Below are positions 31,375 through 39,170 of a stretch of 64,000 nt of DNA, one piece after another. The notes beneath the pieces were generated by a model. The model had not been told where the DNA came from. It worked only from the letters and a program-made list of their open reading frames with translations, and did not search any database. This DNA is from Pseudopyrenochaeta lycopersici (Eukaryota > Ascomycota > Dothideomycetes > Pleosporales > Pseudopyrenochaetaceae): positions 310,001-374,000 of the forward strand of contig NHZP01000025.1 in the NCBI GenBank assembly GCA_003313425.1, written 5' to 3'. The number at the start of each line of letters is the position of its first letter. The stretch's first letter is position 1. The translations under genes were made by a program, and so were the position numbers.

Positions 31375-34300
31375 CTACGCCTGTTCGATCTCTAGCTTCT
31401 CAATTTGGCTTTGGATCTCTTCAAGGCGTGCTGCTGTTAGATCTCTGCTTCCTGTGCGCTCTACAAGGCCCATTTGGCTTAGAAATCGTGCCCATTTATT
31501 TGCTGGCAGCGCCTTTGTAAAGCCATCAGCTAGCATGTCAGCCGATTGGACATAGATGACCCGAATACTTCTTCTTAACACTTCCTGTCTCAGCCAATGA
31601 TTGTGAATGTCTACATGCCGGAGCTTAGTTTGCAACCGTGAGACCTCTTCATTGATTAGCCGGATGGTTTGAGTGTTATCGCATTGTATCGTGATTGTGT
31701 CCTCAGGCAGATTGATTTGCAATTCCTTGAGTAGTCGTGATATGAATATAGCTTCTTTTGCAACTTGTGATAGCGCAAGAAGCTCAGCTTCTGTTGTCGA
31801 GGTTGTGACTGTATCTTGCTTGCTTGCTTTCCAAGCTATCAAGCCACCAAACAACTTGATTGTATATCCCTGTGAGCTCTTTCTGTCTAGTGTGTTATCG
31901 GCGAAAGAGGCGTCGCTCGCGATTTCAAGTCGACTATCTCCGCCAAGCTCAAGCGCTCGATTTTTGGTACTCTGCAGGTAGAGGAGAACTCTATCAGCTG
32001 CATCATGATGCTCCTGTCCCGGATTCATCAGAAAGCGTGCGAGTCGTGACGTCGCGAATGCAACATCTGGACGAGTAGTCACAGCTGCAAACATTAGGGA
32101 TCCAATCTTTCGCTGGTACTTGTTGATTTCTGAAAGAGTAGCCAGTCCTTCCCGAGGCTTGAGTTCAATGGCCGCCATTGGAGTGTCGTGTCGGATATCC
32201 TTTCTGTCGACTAAACGGCTGATCTTGTCCGCGTATGCTGCTTGTGATAGCTGGATCTTGCGCTGCTCTCGGCTCCTGATGACTTCAACTCCAAGAAACC
32301 ATTGAAGATCATCTCCGCCAGTTATTGAGTACTTGTCTCTAAGATGTTGGATCGCTTGCTGAGCTTCAGTCTCCTTCTGCTTGCTGTATGCAAGAATGAT
32401 ATCGTCGACATAGAAGAATATGATAATTCCATCTTTAATCAAACAGCATGGCTCGTGAGGGACGCTCTGAAAGCCCAGTTTCTGGAGGGTTGATGTGAAT
32501 TCCTTCTGCCAGAGGATTGGTGATATTCGGAGCCCATATAAGGCCTTGTTGACTTGCAGCACTGTCCTAGGCTTCCGATAGCCATGTGGCATTCTCATGT
32601 AGATCTCTCGGTCCATTGCTGCATGAACGAAAGCATTTGTGACGTCGTACTGTCTGAGCTCAAGATCGAAATGAGCAGCGATCGCCATCAGCATTCGAAA
32701 CGACCGGCTCGCGAGAGTAGCTGCATAGGTTTCCTGAGAAGTAATATTTCTCTGTTGGTCTCCTCGGACGACTAATCGCGCCTTACAGCTCTTGAAGCGA
32801 TAGTCCTTGTCGAGCTTGTAGGTATACACCCACATGCAGTCTAAGATCTGTTGACCCTTTGCTTTTACTTCCTTTACGGGCACTTCAGACCATGATTTCA
32901 TCTGCTCATGACTCTTAAGATGCTCTCTCTGGGCTTCCTTCCAGTAGTCTCTGAGTGGATGTTCTTCTATCTGCCTCTGGGTTGACGGCGGCGGTGGAAG
33001 TTGGTTGAGATGAGGCCTTAGACCTTGTGCCAGCATTCGGTTCATTTGAGCTTTATCCACTGGCTTGCCTTCGTACGTTCCAATGTTCCCAGCCTGTGTC
33101 CCAGCCATGAATGCGGCCTTCCATGGGACGGTCTTTGATGAGGCATCTGAGTCCTGAGTGTCTTCCTGATAAGCGCCTGCTAGCAGATGCGCAAGCAGAG
33201 CTACCGGCGGTGGAGTCGCTGGTGGCGTAGGATAGCTGTACCCCGTCTTCCTCCCTTGGCGGTATCCTGGGCTATCATATTCTTGGGTTGGCTCAGTATC
33301 CTGTGTTGTATCATCTTCAAAGAACGTTTCAGTCTCTGGTTGATCGTGGGTAGGTTCTGGAAGCTCAGCGGATCTCACCCATGCAGCTATCTCGTTCAAG
33401 GTGCTGTGCATGAGATTGTCCATAATGTCTTCTGTCTTCCCGTTGAATATCGTGTCTTCGTCGAACACTACGTCTCGAGTGCTGATCACCTTGCCCATCG
33501 TTGGAATCCAGATCCTGTAGATACTGGACGATCGATATCCAACTAGGTATCCAATCCAAGCTCGCGGATCAAGACGTTGGAGTTGTGATTTGCCTCGAAG
33601 AGTGTCATCAGTCAAGGCAAAGGCCTTGCAGCCATATGCTTTTAGGTGTGCCAGGTTCGGTTTTTGAGGTGTTGTGACGATACCGTTTCGGAGAGCTGCA
33701 AATGTGGAGAAGACTTTGTACGGTGACTTCCAATGATTCGAGTAGTTCGGCGTTCGATTGTATAGATACACCGCTGCTCGTGTAATCTCTGGCCACAGCT
33801 CCCACGGCAAGTTTGCGTCTAGCCTCATCGCGCGAGATTTATCTTTGACTACACCCCCTGAGCGTTCAGCACCACCGTTTTGTGCTTGGGTATCTGGAGC
33901 TGAAGGCTCGAGTCGTATTGCTTGCGCGGTACACCATCGTGCTACCTCCGGCTTCGTAGTTGCAATCTCACCATCACATTCGATCACTTTAACAGTAATG
34001 TTGTACTGCTTCTTCAGGAACTGGACAATAATATCTAGTAACCTGATGATTGACTTCCCAAGTCGATTGTCCTTGAAGTAAAAGTCCCATAGGAAACCGG
34101 AGTATCGATCAGTGACGAGCATTTGACTCTTCTCCTTCGTTGAGCTTCCCTCCTCATAAGAATGGAAGTCAATAGCTAGTCTTTCTCCTGGGCCTTCGTG
34201 GTTTGATCGAGGTGTGCGTCGTATTTGCCGCTTAGTTTTGGCTCTTCCGCACGCGTCGCACTTAACTGTTGTAACTCCCTTAATGCGCACCCCCTCAGAT

Positions 34301-34881
34301 TGCTGGACTAGGTGTTCGATAGCTGCCGGCCCTGGATGTCCCATGCGTTTATGCCAGCGCATCGCATCAGCCTTCTGTGGTGCTCGCTTTGATCGAGAAT
34401 TGATTGTTCTTATGTGAAATGCTGCCTGCATCTCGTCTTCTTGCTCGAGTATCCATTGTCCATGTGCTTCTTTTAGGCATGCGATTGTTGAGTCGTCTCG
34501 CCTCTTGAGAGTCGTAGGCTCATTCTTATTGTCCCACCACACGCCCTGTTGTCTAAGCAATCTGAATGAGACTAGATTGCATAGGATCTCTGGACACCAT
34601 GCCACATCGTTCAGCACGAGCCTTGTTGGTCCATATGGCCCTCTTAGGTTGAGCCACACTGTTCCATATCCTTGTATCAAAATCCGTGTGTTCCCAGCCA
34701 GTATGTAATCTGCCGTAACGGGAGGACGCAGGCTTCGAAGTCGAGATCGGTCGTTCGTGACGTGGATCGTCGAGCCCGAGTCTAGGATGAAGGAGTGTCT
34801 TAGTGGGTAGTCTAAATGCTCGGCTTGGAAAGATGCAGCGTTGAACGCAGCACTAATGGTTGTAATCTTCCGACCTTCAAG
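31375..34881 (-). CDS. Copia pol: protease, integrase, reverse transcriptase, RNase H
   Basis: The open frame continues without interruption from just after the gag TGA. In order: aspartic protease (ILDSGSTIHVTNDRS), GAG-pre-integrase zinc motif (HKRMGHPGPAAIEH ... KCDACGRAKT), integrase core (AIDFHSYEEG, VIECDGEI, PDTQAQNGGAERSGG), RT (YDVTNAFVHAAMDREIYMRM, NKALYGLRISPILWQ, IIFFYVDDIILAY) and RNase H (IASDASFADNTLDRKSSQGY, TTSTTEAELLALSQ). Catalytic residues of all domains are visible, so the enzyme set looks functional. There is no ATG at the pol start. Expression must come from read-through of the gag stop or from an unseen event. Confidence 0.92.
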   Translation of the reverse strand, partial: LEGRKITTISAAFNAASFQAEHLDYPLRHSFILDSGSTIHVTNDRSRLRSLRPPVTADYILAGNTRILIQGYGTVWLNLRGPYGPTRLVLNDVAWCPEILCNLVSFRLLRQQGVWWDNKNEPTTLKRRDDSTIACLKEAHGQWILEQEDEMQAAFHIRTINSRSKRAPQKADAMRWHKRMGHPGPAAIEHLVQQSEGVRIKGVTTVKCDACGRAKTKRQIRRTPRSNHEGPGERLAIDFHSYEEGSSTKEKSQMLVTDRYSGFLWDFYFKDNRLGKSIIRLLDIIVQFLKKQYNITVKVIECDGEIATTKPEVARWCTAQAIRLEPSAPDTQAQNGGAERSGGVVKDKSRAMRLDANLPWELWPEITRAAVYLYNRTPNYSNHWKSPYKVFSTFAALRNGIVTTPQKPNLAHLKAYGCKAFALTDDTLRGKSQLQRLDPRAWIGYLVGYRSSSIYRIWIPTMGKVISTRDVVFDEDTIFNGKTEDIMDNLMHSTLNEIAAWVRSAELPEPTHDQPETETFFEDDTTQDTEPTQEYDSPGYRQGRKTGYSYPTPPATPPPVALLAHLLAGAYQEDTQDSDASSKTVPWKAAFMAGTQAGNIGTYEGKPVDKAQMNRMLAQGLRPHLNQLPPPPSTQRQIEEHPLRDYWKEAQREHLKSHEQMKSWSEVPVKEVKAKGQQILDCMWVYTYKLDKDYRFKSCKARLVVRGDQQRNITSQETYAATLASRSFRMLMAIAAHFDLELRQYDVTNAFVHAAMDREIYMRMPHGYRKPRTVLQVNKALYGLRISPILWQKEFTSTLQKLGFQSVPHEPCCLIKDGIIIFFYVDDIILAYSKQKETEAQQAIQHLRDKYSITGGDDLQWFLGVEVIRSREQRKIQLSQAAYADKISRLVDRKDIRHDTPMAAIELKPREGLATLSEINKYQRKIGSLMFAAVTTRPDVAFATSRLARFLMNPGQEHHDAADRVLLYLQSTKNRALELGGDSRLEIASDASFADNTLDRKSSQGYTIKLFGGLIAWKASKQDTVTTSTTEAELLALSQVAKEAIFISRLLKELQINLPEDTITIQCDNTQTIRLINEEVSRLQTKLRHVDIHNHWLRQEVLRRSIRVIYVQSADMLADGFTKALPANKWARFLSQMGLVERTGSRDLTAARLEEIQSQIEKLEIEQA

Positions 34882-36111
34882 TCAGTCAGCAGATATCTCA
34901 GGCGTAGGAGTGTGAGAGTTCTTGGAGCTTGGTGTTTGTGTTCGTTGTCTTTTCAATGCCCTTACTTGTTCCTGTACATCAGGATCGTATTGTAGGCGTA
35001 GCTTTACCAGCTCTGATATTGATTCCCTCGGCTTGAACCAGTCTGGGGCATTGTCATCATCAATATAGAGGCAGTTGGCAAGAAGATGGCGTAGTCCACA
35101 AGCAGGGCATTTTGTGCCTCCAGCTGCCGCTTTATCCCGATTCTGAGACTGCTTGGATATGGTCGAATGACCAGCTGGGCGTTTTTTTGACGAGGACTTC
35201 CTCCTTGACCCCTGTTTAGGTTGGTCAGATGATGCGCTATCGGGCACGAGAGAGGCGTCCCTGTCCGTGTCCTGGGTGGATGCACCACTGCCAGCGAGAT
35301 ATGAAGCTTCACTTGCAACAAAAGCGCCCTTCTGCTGTCTCCCTTTTGGGTAGTATAAGCTCATGTGATCTCGGAAGCGTTTCATCATTTCTTTTCGATT
35401 CATTCCTGGCTCGCGTCTTCCTTGGTCTTGGAATGATGGCACCCAGTTGGGGCTGACCTTGCTGACTGCGTTTAGGAAATCTTGTATTACATGATTGAAT
35501 TTTTGGACTTCTCCAATTTCTTCAGTCTCTGCGATAGTTGCTGCGTGATCGTACTCAGTCAGCCAGCTATCCCAATGTGTTGGTTGTCTCATTGGCTTTA
35601 AGGCTGCAATGTATCGATCCCGAGCGCGCAGTTGTTCTTCTTCATCGTCGATGCCGACAGTACTCTTCAGACTAGCTACCCATTCTCGGATTGAGAGCTT
35701 TGGTCTGCAGCATGTCTTCTTTAGGTGGACAGAGACTGTTGCTCGGATGTAGACCGAGAGCTTGTCTAACCTTGCATCTTCATCCTTATAGTTTGTTGCT
35801 GCGACTTTGTATGAGTCGAGTCGCGTCTTATAATAATCAACGTCGGTTTTAAAAGCGGTTTGTCCGCCATTCGTTAAATCAGATGGGTTCGCTGGAGGTC
35901 GGTCTCCGATCGCCGCTCGTTTCTCATACATTTCGATGTTTGGCTCGGTCGGAGGGGTCGGCTCTGTCTTCGGCACAGCATCGCTCGTAGAGTCGACGAG
36001 GTGCCAAACCCTAAGTGATAGGCATCTGGCCTCTAGCTGCTCGTACCAAGGCTTCCAGTTCATGTAATCTGTCAGGATAATGTCGAAATCGCAGTTTGTT
36101 GCTTGCGCCAT
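34882..36111 (-). CDS. Copia gag, 409 aa
   Basis: Starts MAQATNCDFDIILTDYMNWK, the Trp-rich opening common to Copia gag proteins. It contains a helical capsid-like region and a Ser/Lys-rich linker (SSSKKRPAGHS), and ends with a zinc knuckle CPACGLRHLLANC close to the CCHC pattern but one residue short in spacing. Gag assembles the virus-like particle in the cytoplasm. Gag and pol share one reading frame and are divided by a single TGA (34882-34884) in the context TGACTT. Confidence 0.9.
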   Translation of the reverse strand: MAQATNCDFDIILTDYMNWKPWYEQLEARCLSLRVWHLVDSTSDAVPKTEPTPPTEPNIEMYEKRAAIGDRPPANPSDLTNGGQTAFKTDVDYYKTRLDSYKVAATNYKDEDARLDKLSVYIRATVSVHLKKTCCRPKLSIREWVASLKSTVGIDDEEEQLRARDRYIAALKPMRQPTHWDSWLTEYDHAATIAETEEIGEVQKFNHVIQDFLNAVSKVSPNWVPSFQDQGRREPGMNRKEMMKRFRDHMSLYYPKGRQQKGAFVASEASYLAGSGASTQDTDRDASLVPDSASSDQPKQGSRRKSSSKKRPAGHSTISKQSQNRDKAAAGGTKCPACGLRHLLANCLYIDDDNAPDWFKPRESISELVKLRLQYDPDVQEQVRALKRQRTQTPSSKNSHTPTPEISAD

Positions 36112-36148
36112 TGCTGTAGCGCAAGGTTGAGGCAGTGAGACTCTTAAT

Positions 36149-36322
36149 TGTCAGATTCAAGGACTATTTAGCTTTATCTTTGATGAATTTTGATGATGAA
36201 CGTTGTTGATTGATTGTTCTGTGTTCCCTATTTCTCCTTTTATGGAGAGTGTGTGTGCCAAGTGGTTACACCCGAGCTTTGTACTACAATACAGTATCGC
36301 GTACCCTCGCTTGTATCTGACA
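36149..36322 (-). repeat. Copia 5' LTR
   Basis: 174 bp, by eye the same sequence as 31098-31271. It should hold the promoter for gag-pol, transcribed leftwards. The ~200 bp to its right (36323-36521) are AT-rich and hold nothing recognised. Confidence 0.93.
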
Positions 36323-36530
36323 AGTAGGCGCGCTCTTTAGTATTAGGTACCTTAAGTATAAGATTTTGTTTAGGAGTCTTTAGCCTTTTAAATAAGCTAT
36401 TATATACTTTATTTGAGCGCAATTTTATGTTATTGTGGCCTTGTGAACATTTACTGTCGAGATGAGATGGGTCAGGTTTGGCGGGGTTGATTACCTCAGC
36501 AGAAAATGTCTCACGAATTATTGCGGCACC

Positions 36531-36622
36531 TAGTCTAGTTGCCACTTGCCCTCCGAAGGGGTTAGTGGCCCTGCGCACGCGCCAAGTCGGGACTCTCCTC
36601 TCCGGAGGGTCTAGTAGCCGGT
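36531..36622 (+). repeat. Left terminal inverted repeat with hairpin
   Basis: Pairs with 42187-42277. It contains the perfectly inverted 26-bp block at 36568-36593, flanked by CCCTCCGAAGG and CTCCGGAGGG, which can pair with one another, so the block sits in a potential hairpin loop. The inner edge is GCCGGTCC. Confidence 0.75.
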
Positions 36623-36713
36623 CCGCCAAAAATACGCGTTCATACACGACGCGAAAATCAACACCGCGATGGATCACTAATACACCAAAAATTCACGCGT
36701 TTTCTCTTCTGGA

Positions 36714-38963
36714 ATGGATTCAATGCCCTCAAATTATGATAATTCATTGTCTTTTACTATATTCAGCGATCCTGTCGACCCTTTGACCGTCGAGCCCACC
36801 CCCGCGATCACCCCGCCCTCCCCCCCTGATATACCAAACTCTGGACGGACGTTGGATGATGGTCTACGAGGGCTGGAGGTGATTGTTGGGCATCCTCTAA
36901 GGCCCCAACAACAGGAGGCGCTCACAGAACTATACAACGGAGAGGACGTAGTCTTAGTAGCCTCAACTGGATTTGGGAAGACGCTGGTTATAACGGGGTT
37001 CCATGAGCTTGTAGACCCATCTGCGCAACCAATTACACTAATACTAAGTCCATTAAAGGCTATTGAGAATGATCAGAGTACTACTTTAAACTGTCTCTCT
37101 CCAAAGTATCGTGGTTTTGTGTTAAACGGCGACTCCAATACAGCTTCAAACCGCCATGATATTGCTTGTGGGAAGTACACCCATATATGGCTCTCCCCTG
37201 AGATTGCGCTAGCTGGCCTGGTAGAGGAGAATAGAGATGGGAAAGGGAAGGATAAAAGGGGGAGGCCATCTGGCAACCAAAGTTCTAGGTCTGAGCGCCA
37301 TATAATTGGTCGTATGCGAACCCAGAAGTTTGATAGTGGCTATATTGACCATGGGACATTTACGTCTGTTATTCGGCATCCAGGTTTCCGGAGACGTCTT
37401 CATCTTGTGGCGATAGACGAGCTACATCTCTGCGGGAGTACGAGCTGGGGAGGTTCCTTCCGGCCAGCAATGGGTCAACTTTATAAGCTCCGGGAACAGC
37501 TCGATTGTCATACTCGATTATTTGGCACTACCGCTACTTTACAGCCTGTCCATTGGGAGTCAATTAGGGATCAAGCTGGGTTTAGGAATCCTATTCATGT
37601 GATACGAGCCGACATTTACCGCCGCGACGTTTACCTCAATATCTTCTCGACTGCTGAGCCGCTCAGTGTTATCAAACGCCTTATATATACCGCCCTCAGC
37701 CATGCTGGAGAAATAGATGCCTCTGTCGAGAGCCGTATTCCTAAGATAATTATCTTCCAGCCAGAAATCCGACAATGTGTCTCTCTACGCGACAATATTA
37801 TGCTATGGCTCCAGGTCCGAATTCGCCGTCGAATCCGCCCCTGTACAGTGTCGACCTACCATGGCGAGTTAACGGACACGTCCCGTGTGGCAATAGAGCA
37901 ACAATTCTCTAGTGGAAAGATACGAATACTTTGTGCCACGGTTGCATATGCTATAGGGGTTAACCCAGCTGGGGTTCGATATGTCGTCCAGCGGGGGCAG
38001 TGTAACACTGATGAAGCCCTCCAGAAGCTTGGACGTGCAAATCGTCAGACACACCAAGACGACGCTGTCTTTTTCTGGACTCTAGATGCCTGTGTATACG
38101 GGGAACGGCAGTCCCAGACAAGACAACCCAAGTACCCACGGTTGGCTGTCCGGACTGCTGCGTCTGTTGTTGATGAGGCGCGTCGAGAGGCAAGTCAGAG
38201 ATTGTATGGGTCTGATGGCTCAGATTCGGACATGTCAGTGGTGTCCGCTTATTCGGTTCAATCGTCTCTATCTACTAGTCCCGCGCCTGGCTCGAAGCGG
38301 AAACGGGGGCTTAGGAGGCATCCACCAGACTCCTGCCATTGGCGAGAGATTATGAGGCTGTATGAGAATGATCATAATGTGCCAGCACCCTGCAACAACT
38401 GCTCGCGTTGCGCAGACTCTCCTGTGGTTCTAGAAGATCTACCAGCCGATGAGAGGGTAGAAAACAAGGACGTGGGTATTGCTATAGAAAGAGAGCTTGA
38501 GAAGCTAGCATTTACGCTTGGTAACGAAGTTACATGCTCTATCCTAGTTGCCGCACGTCCTGATCCTACTGAGCGCGTCCTATCCCTGGCCTGGCGGACG
38601 AAGTTCAGCGAAGCATATTATCGGGTGGCCGGCGGTGACCGGATGGGCTGGTCTTGGGATAGGCCATATGGGGATAGAGTAACTGCGCTGGTGCGGCAAG
38701 TAACTGCATTACCGGTCCAGGTAGATTCCAGTCCAGCAACTACAGCACCCAGCGCTTCCTTGCTATCCCCGCTCTCTTCCTCACAGGGTACGCCTATTTC
38801 TAGGACTCCTGGTCCGACTGTACTACAAGATATTACAAGAGCAAACACTACCCGCCCTGACATACGAAAGACTAGCCGCGGGGCGCCTTCGCTATACAAG
38901 GAACGGGGCAGGTCAAACTTCTATCGTAAGAACTTGAAGGATAAAGAGAATAGTAGGAACTAA
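36714..38963 (+). CDS. RecQ-like superfamily II DNA helicase of the transposon, 749 aa
   Basis: Helicase motifs appear in order: RPQQQEAL (motif 0 region), Walker A ASTGFGKT at residues 83-90, AIDELHLC as motif II near 235 (DELH instead of the usual DEAH), FGTTATL (III), ATVAYAIGVN (V) and LGRANRQTH (VI) near 439. Then CHWREIMRLY ... CNNCSRC near 541-565 matches the RecQ zinc-binding motif. A low-complexity C-terminal tail follows. The enzyme should unwind DNA 3' to 5' using ATP, presumably at the transposon ends or during gap repair; that role is inferred from linkage. Motif VI deviates from the SGRAGRDG of cellular RecQ, and the length suits a transposon-borne helicase. No frame defects. 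The start is the ATG 110 bp inside the left repeat. Confidence 0.88.
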   Translation: MDSMPSNYDNSLSFTIFSDPVDPLTVEPTPAITPPSPPDIPNSGRTLDDGLRGLEVIVGHPLRPQQQEALTELYNGEDVVLVASTGFGKTLVITGFHELVDPSAQPITLILSPLKAIENDQSTTLNCLSPKYRGFVLNGDSNTASNRHDIACGKYTHIWLSPEIALAGLVEENRDGKGKDKRGRPSGNQSSRSERHIIGRMRTQKFDSGYIDHGTFTSVIRHPGFRRRLHLVAIDELHLCGSTSWGGSFRPAMGQLYKLREQLDCHTRLFGTTATLQPVHWESIRDQAGFRNPIHVIRADIYRRDVYLNIFSTAEPLSVIKRLIYTALSHAGEIDASVESRIPKIIIFQPEIRQCVSLRDNIMLWLQVRIRRRIRPCTVSTYHGELTDTSRVAIEQQFSSGKIRILCATVAYAIGVNPAGVRYVVQRGQCNTDEALQKLGRANRQTHQDDAVFFWTLDACVYGERQSQTRQPKYPRLAVRTAASVVDEARREASQRLYGSDGSDSDMSVVSAYSVQSSLSTSPAPGSKRKRGLRRHPPDSCHWREIMRLYENDHNVPAPCNNCSRCADSPVVLEDLPADERVENKDVGIAIERELEKLAFTLGNEVTCSILVAARPDPTERVLSLAWRTKFSEAYYRVAGGDRMGWSWDRPYGDRVTALVRQVTALPVQVDSSPATTAPSASLLSPLSSSQGTPISRTPGPTVLQDITRANTTRPDIRKTSRGAPSLYKERGRSNFYRKNLKDKENSRN

Positions 38964-39170
38964 GTATATGTGTGATGGAATAGAGTCGGCTACTGGAAAT
39001 ATTCTAGGCGTGCTAATACGGCAAGTTTTCGCGTGGTGAATTGCTTCACATCACCGGAGATTGCCAAATTTTGGAAGCTTTTGGAAGCAGATTCGACTAA
39101 AATTGCCGCTTTTGATGGCTCTGACGTCAATCCTAGCTGACGCCGAAGGCAGCAGCCAAAAACGGTGCGT

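Larger units (their letters stand above)
31098..36322 (-). mobile_element. Full-length Copia LTR retrotransposon, 5.2 kb, recent
   Basis: Two 174-bp LTRs, apparently identical, bound gag and pol in the Copia order (protease, integrase, RT, RNase H). Each LTR starts TGTCAG and ends TGACA. A purine-rich tract (GAGGGGGTG on the minus strand) sits directly against the left LTR, as a polypurine tract should. Flanking pentamers are ACTAG (31093-31097) and AGTAG (36323-36327), one mismatch. I could not assign a primer-binding site. Identical LTRs and open frames argue for recent insertion. Confidence 0.93.

Noticed and set aside
31098..36322. Copia pol start at the leucine codon near 34680
   Set aside because: The protease DSG motif lies upstream of that point in the same open frame, so pol begins right after the gag TGA.
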